Source: Thuidium tamariscinum
Taxonomy: Eukaryota > Streptophyta > Bryopsida > Hypnales > Thuidiaceae
Direction: 5' to 3'
NCBI GenBank assembly: GCA_947034885.2
Contig: OX344754.2
Coordinates: 25,665,369-25,729,368 of the forward strand
DNA: 64,000 bases
Shown here: positions 36,483 to 48,286 of the stretch, piece by piece
Numbering within the stretch: position 1 is the stretch's first letter
How the letters are laid out: each line of letters opens with the position of its first letter
Made by a program: the position numbers and the translations under genes
The notes under the pieces: generated by a model
What the model was told of the DNA's origin: nothing
Database searches by the model: none
What the model saw: the letters and a program-made list of their open reading frames with translations, nothing else

Positions 36483-38619
36483 ATAAAGATTTTGGACCCC
36501 TCATTTCTTAAATATTGATGCCATGGTTATGAAATTGTATTTTCTATAACTGTTTGAATTAAAACACACATCATAATGACTCATTTCAATTCATTTTTCA
36601 ATCTATCTTAAAAGTCATATTATATATTATTTGAAGTGAAATTTTTGACAATAGAAATCTATAGTCATTATCAATCAAAGATCAAAATTATTGGTTGAAT
36701 TTTTATAGTTTATTAAAAAATTAATAAGGGGTCAAAAATCACTTGCATATGATATACAAAATTTCTATAGAGTGATCCTCCTAAGAAATAAACTAGGACT
36801 AAAAAATTGAAAAGAATAAAAGATAACCCTAGGTACAGAATTCTTGTATTATACATAAGGGGCATTGGCAATAAAACAACTTAGATTCTCAAAAGATGGA
36901 TTTTGTAAATATATCAAATTATACAAAGACTTTGAAAAATAAAAAATTATTAAAAATTAAGTATAGAAAATTTTAGGTTGTGTTCAATTTAAAAAAAAAT
37001 CACAATATATATGAAGAATTGAAACATTTATGCATAGTTTTAAAATTTTCATATATTTAATTTCTTCTAATTAAAATTAACTAATTTTTTAAATGTAAAA
37101 TATTGGATATCTTGTTCTATAATATGTGTATTAAAAAAATTCATATAATTAATTTTTTTAATGCTATTATTGTCTTCGAAGAATATTAGTTTCATATATG
37201 TAATTACAATTTTGGATTCTTTGTTAAAAGGGCTTCAAGAATTTTCTACATTTAAACAAATTATGTTCCTTAAGATTAGACTAAAATGTATTATAAATAA
37301 TTCTAGTTAGGGCCATATAATATGGGAGTTGCTTATCCGGTAAGATAATTTATTAGCTTTAAAAGGATATTAGCGTATGAGTGTTGAAAAATCCCAAAGG
37401 GTCATTGCAAGAATCATTGTACTTTTTTAGTGCATTTTAGCATTAAGCACATTTTAAAAGTATTTAAGTCAATTTAAAGTCACGTAGTAGTCATGTGTAG
37501 TTGCATTGCACTAACACAAGGGCGACTAAAGTCCATATCAACAAATTGTCTTATCCATCTTTTCTACATAAAAATCTTGACTAAGCTATAAAAGGAATAT
37601 TTAAGTCATTTTGGAATCACGTAGCAATGATGTGCAATTGCATTATAGTCACACAAGAATGACTAAAGTTCACATTAGCAAATTGTCCTATCCATCTTTA
37701 TATAAAAAATCTTCACTTAGCTTTACAAAGGACACTTGAGTCATTTGGAAGTCACGTAGAAGAAATGTGCAGTCGCATTGTAGTCACACAAAAATGACTA
37801 AAATCCACGTCATCAAATTGCCCTATCCATTTTTTATATAGAAAATATTCACTTAGCTTTAAAAGGGACACTTAAGTCATTTTGGAGTCACGTAGTAGTA
37901 ATGTGCAGTCACATTGTAGTTGTACAAAAATGACTCAAGTCCATGTCATCAAATTGACCTATCCATTTTTTATATAGAAAATATTCACTTAGCTTTAAAA
38001 GGGACACTTAAGTCATTTTGGAGTCACGTAGTAGTAATGTGCAGTCACATTGTAGTTGTACAAAAATGACTCAAGTCCATGTCATCAAATTGACCTATCC
38101 ATTTTTTATATAGAAAATCTTTACTTGGCTTTAAAAGAGACACTTAAGTCATTTTTGAGTCATACAATAGTGATGTGCAGTTGCATTATAGTCACGCAAG
38201 AATGACTAAAGCCCATGTCAAGAAACTGCCCTGCCCGTCCTTTGTATAAAAAAAATCTGAATTTGGCTTTTTGGAGTCATTTAAGTCATTTTGAAGTCGC
38301 TTAAGTCATTTTGGAGTCGTGCAATAGTGATGCGCAGTCACAGTTAATAACACCAAGTAGTTGTTAATGACTTTAGCATCCATATTAGATACCCCCTATT
38401 CCCCCTTGTATTGTCAATGTCATTTTTCAATGAATAGTTGTAGTGAATGTTGCACTTCATCATTACTTCATCTGCGAGTCGTGCAAAATGACAGAAAAAT
38501 GACTTTAACCATTGGACAGTGCAAATTTGGTGCAATTATAGAATCTGCAGTCATTTTCTAGTAAAACCGGACAAGCAGTCATTCTTTGGAGTCATTTTTA
38601 CCCCTCTTTTTTTGTAGTG
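36483..38619. repeat. Right arm of the 28-kb family I element with tandem repeats
   Basis: From about 37440 to 38280 there are about seven tandem units of roughly 120 bp. Each has CTTAGCTTTAAAAGGGACAC, TAAGTCATTTTGGAGTCACG, an ATGTGCAGTC block, and a CCTATCCATTTTTTATATAG block. Two neighbouring units near 37855-38100 are nearly identical, so the array expanded recently. The last 350 bp hold AGTCATT words up to the terminus. 36483-37400 is AT-rich and gene-free. Confidence 0.8.
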
Positions 38620-38622
38620 ACG

Positions 38623-39696
38623 GTAAATGACTTGTAAGCAGAATTGTTCATGTAGTTGAAAATGAAATTGTTCACATGGCTTGGGTGAAGAGCAGTTAGA
38701 TCTTCTTGAAGCGATGTTCTGTGTAATCTACAACAGGGTACAAACATGTAGAGTAATTCATGATTCTATCATATGTGTGATGGAAATAAAAAAGAAGAAG
38801 TTGCTGAAACCCAATCGTCAACATTGTACCGTGGGAGCAAAATGACCCCATTCTCCATGAAATGTAATGCAGTGGAAGTCTTCCTTAATATTTTCATATA
38901 ATTATGTAGTGAATATTAGTAAGGTATTTCTCAAATGTCATGTGTGATGTAAAGAAGTTGGAGTCATTAAACCTGAAATACACGCCACAGAGGTTGAGGA
39001 AAAGTCAGAAATATTCAGAGCAAAAATTTATTTTCAGAAGAATCTGGCCTAATGACCTTGAATTGTGACCTATGTCCTTCCTCATTATTTTTCCTTTCCT
39101 GTCATTTCTACTTATAGGAGAACTTCCAATTTTTGTGAAGCAAGGTTCTGTAGGGAGTTTGTTTTGTTCGTTTTATCTTGAATTAAAAAACCCTTTTTCC
39201 AAGCCTGTGATAAAATTGAATGAATTGTAGGAAATGAATTATCCATTGGAACATTGTGGCATTTTGCCTCTGAGAAGTGTATGTATCACATCCTTTTCAT
39301 GTTGTGAAATGAAAGTGGACTTTTACCCTGCTGAAATTGGGCTAATCTTAAGAACATCAATTTCAGTGTAGGTGTTCTGTGCATTATCAAACCTAATTAA
39401 TCCATAAGGCAGGAGTGACAATAAGATGAGCACCATTTGTTAGTGCAAGGTCAGATAGTTTGGTAACCATTGCAAGGTGATGTGCTTCCAAGTAATACAA
39501 ACAGGAATATGGATGTGTGGAAGAGGTCGTTACAAACTGAGTATGAAGTGGAGTTAGGGTAGTGAGGCCGTAGGCTGGGTTTTTGTTTTTGTTTTTTCTA
39601 GGTTGCATGTAGGGGTCAGTGCTCCCATTTCATGTTCTTCTGCATGTGGAGCACTTGAAAACATTTCTTCTAATGTATTTTCTGTTGTGTTTCTAG
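38623..39696. other. Rest of the family II transposase intron
   Basis: Once the 28-kb element is set aside, this is the 3' part of the intron whose 5' part is 9906-10384. It ends in a pyrimidine-rich tract and TTTCTAG at 39690-39696. It holds no gene. Confidence 0.7.
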
Positions 39697-42600
39697 GACC
39701 TTCTTGTTCGTCACACCCTGGATGTGATGCATTGCGAAAAAAATATATCAGAAAATTTCTTGAAGACCACTTTTGGTGACAAAGATAGCGTTGCTGTCAG
39801 AGCAGACATGCAAGTACGAGGTATCCGACCACACCTGCATTTGCAAGCCATTGGTCCTAACCGTGATAGATTCCACATGCCTCATGCATCATATGTGCTT
39901 ACAAGCACAGATAAGGCAAAAGTGTTGCGTGTGTTGAAGAATTTGAAAACACCAACGCATTACGTATCAGCCTTGTATAAAAAAATAAGTAAAGGTAAAT
40001 TGAGTGGCTTAAAGTCTCATGACTTTCATGTTCTCTTACAGCAAGTCTTACCTCTGTGTTATCAAAAAGTGTCGAACAAGGCCCTCACAAGTACAATTGT
40101 ACGACTCAGCAGAGTGTTCAGGAAGTTGTGTGCAAAAGTAGTGAACCATGATGATAAAGAAGAATTGATGGGGGATTCAGGAGAGACCATGTGCTTGTTG
40201 GAAAGAGAGATGCCCCCAGCATTTTTTGACATCATGTCTCATTTGCCACATCATTTAGTTGAGGAGTTATTTTTGTGTGGACCTATCCATACACGGTGGA
40301 TGTACCCGTATGAGCGGTACTTCAAGACATTAAAAGGATATGTGAGAAACTTAGCTAAACCGGAAGGGAGCATTGCAGAGGGTTACTAAACTGAACAAGC
40401 ACTGGGGTTCATCACAGAATACATGTCTGACTACAACATGACCACACGAAGAGTGTGGGATGACAAAGAGGAACCCACAATGGTGGATGAGATATTGGAG
40501 GGAAAGGGGAAGCAAAAGTTGCTATCAGAAGCTGAGCAACATGCAATGCATGAATTTGTTTTGGACAACAGCTCTCACATAGAGCCATATCGTGAGTAAG
40601 TTTCATTTCCTTGCACATGTCTAGTGATTATTGTTAAGTGAAGTTGGTACCTTTCATTTATTTTGAAATAAATGCCTCACACAGTAGAAATCTCTATCTC
40701 AAAAAGTATGTTTCTTTTATTGATTTTCTGTATGATTTGGAAAAGTGAGTATAGGGGGGGGGGAATGAGAGAATATGAGCAGACAGAGCAGTTCTAGAGG
40801 TGGAATGATTTAGCAAGGAGTTTTCAGTGTACATGGAATTCCAAAGAGTTTTCTCTGTATGTACTTAATTTATTTGAGCACATCTATCAAATTTAAATTA
40901 AAAAAAAAATGAAGCTGGCCTTCCTTTTAAATGGGGCAGAATGAAATGTTTAGGTAGTGATGAGAGGAGAGCTTTGCAGAGCCAATTTTGGCCCCATGAC
41001 GTAGTTCAATCATGAAGTATGTAATGAATGTGTCCTCAAATATTGAGTGTGCTTTGAAACAGGTTAAAACCCCATTGTATTTGATGTGTTTGAATAGGAG
41101 TGTGTTATTAAAGTCTACTGTCATATGTAGTTTCATAGGTCTTGTTTAAAATAAGTGTGAGAGAATCTCGCATAAACAGGAAATAAAAATTCATGGAACT
41201 GAAATTCTGTTGCAGTTTCCGAGAAATGTTTCTGCATTTGGAAAATGTTCCATTGATTTCTGAAATCAGTGAGTAAGAAATGGTGCAGGATACAAGCACA
41301 CTTAAAGTTTCAGAGAATACAAGGATAGGAACATGATATAGAAAGTAGTAGTAGAGTAAGATTCATTTGGAAAAGGTTTGTCTAAAATTAGGTAGAATTA
41401 GGATAGGTGGAGTTGTAAGGGCAGAAAGAATGAAGGTAATATGGAGCAGATGGTGAGGAAAGAGAGATGTCCTAAGCCGTCTGCATAGAAGGTCATGAAA
41501 ATGAAGATATATAATTTAGAACGAAAGAAATGACAGTAAAGAAATATAGGAGAGTGAGAGGAGGAAGAGGTAAGGAACATCTTGTGTGAACTTGATGACA
41601 AAACAATCTTTAAAGTTTATGATTTTCTATAGTTGACATCAATTGTTGTAGATCACCTTCATTTTGTACCAAAATTATGTTTCAGGCAATGGAAAGGGAA
41701 GGTAATTGTGAATATGCAGTGCATGTGATAAATTGACAGCAGTGGAGGATGCTGATTGACTAGACTGAAAGTTCTGGAAGTGCACTAAGTCTTATTGATG
41801 TGCAACAATATAGTTATGTAGGTTCAAAAGTGTGAATTTTGACATATGTAGTTATGGAAAACAATGCAGGAGATATCAAACCATTTGTCAAGAGAGAACA
41901 CAGGAGCAAGAGCAGTTTCGAAGGAGGCATCCGCACAGGAATGGTAGAAGAGGAGCACCCTATCCAGAAGGAATGGAAGAAATTCCTCCTTTTGCCTAGT
42001 GGCTTAAAGAAGATGTTCAAAATGCAGTGGAGGAAGGAGTAGAGCTTCTTGAAGACGTGCATGACTCAAGTAACTTACCAAGCCTTAGAGCTCGGAGTTT
42101 TAAAAGCATGTACTCATATGGATATCACTTTCGAGTGAAGAGTGCTGAGGAAGGTAGTAGAACTACATGTGATTCAGGAGTAGCTGCAATATTCCGACAG
42201 CCTTGTCTCTCAGGGAGAAGAGACCAGAATGTTGTGAATGCAGATCTGGAGTATATTGGCCAGATTGTGGAGATAGTGGAGTTAGACTATCAAAGACACT
42301 GCACAGTTATTTTAGTCTGTGAATGGGTGAAGGCCAATTATATAGGCAGAAATGCAACAGTGAAAAAAGATGAGTGGGGATTCACAATGGCCAATTTCAG
42401 AGCTCTTGTCCCATTTGGATATGAATCCTATGCGTTCCCAATTAATTGTCATCAAGTTTTTTTTTCCGATGATGAAGATGAGCTAGGCTGAAAAGTGGTA
42501 CTACAAACTGAAGTTAGGGGACAGAGAACTGATATTGAAAGAGAAGAGGAGGATGAGCCAACAATGTTTGCCATGGAAAGAAATTCAGATTTTGAGGGCC

Positions 42601-42755
42601 TGCAAGTGCCAATAGAAATAAGGGAGACTCATGCAAATCCAGAAACAGGTGGACGCCAAATTCAGGTGAACGAAGTTCTGAATGAAGTGGGGGATGAGGA
42701 TGGATCATTACTGGATAGAGATTTTGGGGAGTCATCCTCATCAGAGGAAGACTGA
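39697..42755 (+). pseudogene. CACTA transposase, family II, 3' exons (DUF4218, DUF4216), broken
   Basis: The exon at 39697-40595 gives the DUF4218 region: HTLDVMHCEKNISENFLKT, GLKSHDFHVLLQQVLPL, FFDIMSHLPHHLVEELFLCG and RWMYPYERYFKTLKG. It is 899 bp, exactly the length of the matching family I exon, with the same phases. The last exon starts at 41686 and gives DUF4216 (YGYHFRVKSAEEGSRTTCDS, VCEWVKANYIG, NCHQVFFSDDEDELG). Nonsense codons are TAA at 40387-40389, TAG at 41997-41999 and TGA at 42489-42491; the last replaces the Trp of the GWKVVL motif kept in family I. The acidic C-terminus ends at 42755. It continues the gene begun at 7716, 30 kb upstream. Confidence 0.92.
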
Positions 42756-44771
42756 TTTATTTTAATGATGGAGCCATCAGGTAAGACTTCATTATATTGA
42801 AGCTAATGATTTTTTTATAGGTCCACATATTTGTATTATTATTAATAAAGATACTAGGGCATGCACATTTTTTATAAATGTTTCCCAAGCAGTTGTAGTA
42901 ATGAAATGAGTGAAGATGTGTGCAGCTGGGAGTCTGTGCTGCATGCACAAAATTGTGATTGCTGAGAATGTTCAGTGCATACGGCAGAGAATTTAGCATT
43001 CTTGAAAGTCTAAAGTAATGAAGTTTTGGGATTTTGGTGCATTCTAACAACAGTGATGCAGGTAGCAGTGTGAAGTAAGTTATATGATGTGATGAGTGAT
43101 GTGAATGAATCCATGAGATGGAAGTTTAGAAAAAGGCATACTGCGAAGCTTAGAGTAATAATGTACATAGAATGTGCTCAACTTTTTGCTGGTTGTGACG
43201 GAAACGAAACTTATTCGTTCATGAAGGACTGAGAATTATGATGCGGATTGTGTACCTCACGCTTACATGTAGATGCATTATTGAAATTTTTGTGAATTAA
43301 ACGTGTGGAGTTTATTTCTTTTAATCCATTGGAATTTGTGCTTGTGAGATGTATGCAGTTCATGCTCATAGGAAGAACAGGAAGCAGCAGTATAGCAGCA
43401 ATTGAGGAAATTTTCATGCATATGTTATGTATATGTGATATTGAATGAAGTATGGAAATAGTGGGTTGCCTTCATTTTTGTAAGTGGACCTTCTATTACA
43501 GCATTCTGTCCTATTGAGTTCTGTTGGAATTCTTCAGGTGTGTACAATGACATTCTCAGTGATTGAGAAATTGAGTACTAAAAAAACGTATTTGGACTGT
43601 GAATTCCAATGTTACATGAAAGACATTTACAATGTCATTTATGTGTTATGTTTTCTTGAATAAATTAGTACATGTGTCATTTAAGATTGTAAGGCAGAAG
43701 CACTGGGATGATGAGGTATAAGAAGAGCATTTTAATGGTTAAAGTAGTGAATAAGTTCTTCCTAGAAACGAGGTAATTTTTGAAGTAGTAGGGATAAATA
43801 TATTATATTACCTCTCCTCATTTTGTATTTATGTCATTGGTTTGTGGGTACCATTAGAGGGATGCCCTGTTGCTGTTTATTTTCTTTAAGTTAAGTAGAC
43901 CAGAAATTGAAAATAGAAAATAGTATGGCAGGACTTCAATTGCAGAGTGTAATATGTGAAATTCTACAGAAATATTCAATTTATTATGATTCAAGTGCTA
44001 TATTAATTATGTTTTGTCTTGTAGGTTGAAATTTGGATGAGACAAGTCTGTATGACGACATGGAGAACTAGAGAGGGTTATGCCAATATGTGTGTGGGAG
44101 AAGTATTATTATGGGAATAAGAAGTTAGGGAATGGTTAGAGTAAGGTGTTGGAAAAGAAATGTGTATTGAGATGAACATGGAGGGAGATGATGTAGTCCA
44201 TGTTTAGACCAACATTAGTTTATTACTGTATTGCATTCATAGTTGTGTATGTAAACTTTTCAAAAATTCTAATGTGTCTGTTTTTTCTAATCGAATATTG
44301 CATTTCGTGTTCTATGTAGTACTGCACTTTTTTTTTGGGTTCTGAAGACTTGTACTCAGCTTCTTTGTATGTATATGTAAGAAAGGATCAGAGTAGTCTC
44401 AATTGCTTCGGAAGGTCCAGTGTAGAAATTTTTTAATGAACTGGACTGTGAAGGTCTTAATTGAACTGAATTACTGCAATGCTATGGAATGGGAAATGAT
44501 GTCATAGAAGAGTAAGGTTAAATGAAGAGAAAAATTTGTTCAAATACGAAAACCAAGGACTGAACCTACCGTCATCAGTGCACAAAAATTTTATCCCCAA
44601 TTCTGTGATGTTGAACAGAATGTACGGTACCCGAATCAACAAAAATAAAGTAGACACTTTAACTGATTTGACAAGTAGTTGTTAAGTCTGTCAAAAGTAG
44701 ACAGTACAGTGCCCAAGTTAACAAAAAAGTGTTACCATTTTGTTAATCTGGTCACAGTTTTTCTACTAGTG
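42756..44771. other. 3' part of the family II CACTA element, non-coding
   Basis: No gene is recognised. The last 200 bp carry the words GTAGACA, AGTTAACAAAAA and GTACAGTGCCC near the terminus, a subterminal repeat set different from family I. The terminus is at 44771. Confidence 0.6.
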
Positions 44772-45013
44772 AATGTCTCTTTTAGCTTCAAATCCTTCAA
44801 TGATCTCTTTCAAAGTTATATTTGGTGATTTAGTTTTAGATCATTTGAGACTACCAAATGACATTTTGTTTGTATTTTTTGAAATAATTATACATATTTG
44901 AGCTCAAAATGTGATATAGAAATCACTAGTTATATATTCTTGACATATTTTGAAAATCAATTTTTTTAGATAGCTATTATATATTTTAAAATCTTTTTGT
45001 AATACATGACATC

Positions 45014-45751
45014 AATCCCTAAAAGCCCATTGTCCCCTTGGAGGACAATTTGGAGTTGGGGCACATTCCAATGACCTCTATTCTAAGTGAAATTTTAAAA
45101 AACTTTCTCATAAAAAAATAGAATTGATTAGCTATGTGGCAATATAATTTTTATTTCAATTGATGCCCAGGAACAAAAGTTATACCACAAAAAGCCAAAA
45201 TTTCAACTCGACGGGCATAAAAATAAATTTACAAAAAATTGAAATTAAAATTAAGTTTTATTTAATCTCATAGTTCATATTTTTGTCTACATGTGTAGCT
45301 TTGATTCCTTCCATTTGGATTAGTTATGTAAAAGTTATGAACAATCTTGTTTTGGGGGCAATTTTAGCATCTTCTTGAAAAAGTAACTTAATATACGATT
45401 CATTTCTGAATGCAATTTTCACAATTTAAAAACAAAATTGCTTAACAAGGTTAAAATTACTTGCCAAAAAAAATCTCATTGTAGAAATTATAGTGTTTTG
45501 ATCCTATCATAGAGCTATTCTTTCAATCTTGGATCTACCTCTTCATAGTAATTTCTTAAGGAATGAAAATCAAGCATTTAAAAAAAATAAAATTATTACT
45601 AGACTTTCAACTCAGTTCTTCAATACAAAGAATTTTGAATTCAAAGTTTGTAATGCAAAAAAATTTAACAAATGGCGGTTAAAGTTATCTAAAATTGCAA
45701 AACAATGTTAAAAAAAACTCTTTTTTTCTCTGATTTTTTCTAGCTTTGAAT
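45014..45751. mobile_element. TTAA-family element cut by the hAT element
   Basis: The start CCCTAAAAGCCCATTGTCCC matches the first bases of the 60111-61043 element (CCCCTAAATGCCCAAAGTCC), and the match continues in order (GGGGACAATT-like block, TCAATTGATGCCCAGGA, ACAAATGGC). It stops at 45751, at the site equivalent to AACTTCAAATG in the intact copy, where the hAT terminus begins. Its remaining part should lie beyond the far end of that hAT element. Confidence 0.6.
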
Positions 45752-46120
45752 CAGGGTTGTTCTGTTAGACATATTTTTGGGTTTGGGCGTCGTGTTAGAC
45801 GTCCGATGTCGCGTGTCGTATAAGACAACCTGTCGCTACCCCGTCCCGTCCCGTCGCGCAAGGGTAAATTTTTTTACCGCGAAGTAAGAAGTTTTTGCCT
45901 ACGTGGCAGGCTGTCCACGCTGACGTGGAAAGCGAGGTAGGGCGACTACGGGTGGGGCGACCGCGTCTCTGGTAAGGGCGACCGCGCATCCGATTTTCAA
46001 GGCGACTGTGGGTAGGCGACCGCGGGTGCAGAGGCGACCGTGGGTACAGGGATCAGGCGTGACCGCGGGTTAAAAATCCAGGGCGACTGCGGCTCTTTTG
46101 CGACCGCGGGTGCAAGGGAA

Positions 46121-46310
46121 GGGCGACTTCGGGTATAGGGCGACCTCGGGTACAAGAGAAGGGCGACTTCGGGTATAGGGCGACCTCGGGTACAAGAGAA
46201 GGGCGACTTCGGGTATAGGGCGACCTCGGGTACAAGAGAAGGGCGACTTCGGGTATAGGGCGACCTCGGGTACAAGAGAAGGGCGACTTCTGGTACAGGG
46301 CGACCGCGCC
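46121..46310. repeat. 40-bp minisatellite in the hAT arm
   Basis: Four identical units start at 46121, 46161, 46201 and 46241, each GGGCGACTTCGGGTATAGGG followed by CGACCTCGGGTACAAGAGAA. A partial fifth unit follows. The wider region 45920-46330 is full of GGCGACCGCGGG words. The Arg/Pro-rich open frames crossing it on the minus strand are products of the repeat. Confidence 0.92.
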
Positions 46311-46994
46311 TCTGTCTTTGATGGTGACCACAGGTGTTTTTTACCCCTAAATGCTCAAGGCCTTTGGGGGAGTTTCTAGGAATTTATTCTAAAGTGAAGA
46401 AAAAAATAACTTTATGATGACCTTTAAGAAAGAAAATTTAAAATGTAACCATTCTAATTCAAACTAGACATGTCAGAGATCATTTAGGAAAACAAAACAT
46501 GACTATATCACTTATAGATTGAAAGATTATAATGTTTAATCACTATAGTGTTGAAATTGCCAAAGAGATTTGAAGTCATTCAACCCTCCGTTTACAAGTC
46601 TAATCTAAAAAGTTTATGATTAAAAAAACCGGGATGAAAGGGCTTTACAAGTATAACCCTGGTCAATTTATGGCTTCTCAAAATGTACTCTACAATCTTT
46701 TTCCTATATAACGTACAATTCCAATAGACTTTAATTTTGTTTGAAGCATATACCGAGCTTGCCTTATAGAATGGTTTTAAAATATAACTACCATTTTCAA
46801 AGTTTATTTATAGCATTGTAACCTTTTAAACTGCAATCCCTTGATTATTACTACAGGTCTACACTTCATTGTAGTTTTCATTTTAAATAACAACAATATA
46901 TTATACATTTTGAATTTTTTCTTGTAGGGGTGTGAAGGTGTGACTCTAAAGGACCTTTGTATTTGTGGTGCATTTCATTGAATTGACACAATCA

Positions 46995-47900
46995 TTAACC
47001 CGTAAAGCCCTGAATTGCATTTCTAGGCATCTCACTACCTATTGAATTTGATTTTCTTTCCTTTGAAATTTTGACACAACATGTGCTCGCAATTTAGGGG
47101 AAAAGGACCAACAATATAATCCCTTTTGACTACACGATCAAAAAGTTAGGACATGACGTGTTGTTTCCTTTAAAATTGTGCGTAGCCCGGGCAACAAAAA
47201 AAAAATTCTTTAGAAATTGCGACATTAAGAAATAAAAATTTGAAATATCTTTATTAGATTTTTATCTATGTGTAAACCTTCGAATCATTCCATTTCAATA
47301 AATGAGTCAAAAGTTATGAGGAATTTTAGTTTGGGGTAGTCAATGGGTACTTATAGAATCTCTACTCTACCAAAAAAGTTTGAAATTCTTTATTTCATTC
47401 AATTTTTTATATTTTTGAAAAAATAGTGAAACATTGGATGAAGATTGTTTTTTACAATACTTTAACCAAAGTAATTGGCATTTGTCATTTTTATAAATAA
47501 TTTGTTGACAACTTAGTATTTTCAAGCATTTTCTATTTTTTTGTTGGTTTCTAACTTAATGTTTTTTCTCCCATATGTTGAACAATTCCAAATGATTAGA
47601 AATTTGTAGAATGTAGAGCATACATCCCACTTTGATTCTAATATGAGTTTAAAGAATAACCATCAATTTTGAGTGTTTTTTATACTAATGTCACCTTATG
47701 AAGGGCAATTGGCCAATTGCCGGAAAAAAAAGGGGTTTTGCTAGTACACATGTTAATATCTTGCAATGTACACGGTGAAGATTTTCTCCACATCTTCTGA
47801 AACCATCCCACAAGAATATCTCACCATTTCATATGTGACAACAAAAATTTCAAAAACATTGCACTTGTATTACAAAACGCAATTTTGGACCAATTTGGGT
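46995..47900. mobile_element. Diverged TTAA-family copy
   Basis: It starts TTAACCCGTAAAGCCCTGA. Blocks near 47750-47830 (TTAATATCTTGCAATGTACA, TCCACATCTTCTGAAACC) follow the layout of the right half of the 60111 element. The right terminus is not preserved. Confidence 0.4.
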
Positions 47901-48286
47901 AGAAATATACTTAGTTAAAAATCTTGTGAGGTTAACCAACTAAACCAAAGGCTAGAAAATAATAAAATAACCCCAAAGTTAATATGTCGAAATACGATGA
48001 AAATGCTTAGTAAGGTGCTACAACATATCAATATGTAAGGTACTAAACTACTAGGCTATAAACTTCCGCTAGAAATATTTTCAAAAAAATATTTTTGGAA
48101 GATATAGTGGGACTAATTTACCTTCCAAACAATTGGACTAATATCTAGTTACAAACAAAAATCTGAATCGTTCTGCACTTCGTCAGCATCAGGGTCCGTA
48201 TCTTCGCGCGATGCGTAACCAGCATCTGTGTCGCTATCGTGGCTTGAGCTGTCATTCTCGTCCTCTTCTCTTGCTATTGGTTCTGG

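Larger units (their letters stand above)
10385..38619. mobile_element. 28.2-kb composite CACTA element, family I ends
   Basis: The left end reads CACTACAAAAAAGGAGGGGT then ATAAATGACT. The right end read inward is CACTACAAAAAAAGAGGGGT then AAAAATGACT. Both are flanked by ACG (10382-10384 and 38620-38622). Both arms carry dense AGTCAT repeats like those of the family I element at the left edge. Removing the nested family III element and one TCT leaves a 3.8-kb non-autonomous element made only of subterminal arms. The insertion site is the intron of the family II transposase. Confidence 0.9.
7716..44771 (+). mobile_element. CACTA element, family II, split by a 28-kb insertion
   Basis: The right end is at 44771 and reads inward on the minus strand as CACTAGTAGAAAAACTGTG; the next bases are AAT. 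The transposase exons on either side of the 28-kb insertion belong to one gene. The donor follows codon-complete AAG at 9905, and the acceptor at 39697 continues in phase, exactly as in the family I copy. The start given is the first recognised exon, because no left terminus was found. Without the insertion and one ACG copy, the intron would be about 1.55 kb. Confidence 0.75.

Noticed and set aside
46121-46310. CRISPR-like appearance of regularly spaced identical units.
   Set aside because: The units are head-to-tail without unique spacers, in a plant nuclear context.
45997-46331. Two overlapping 92-residue Arg/Pro-rich frames on the minus strand.
   Set aside because: They are translations of the 40-bp GC-rich minisatellite.
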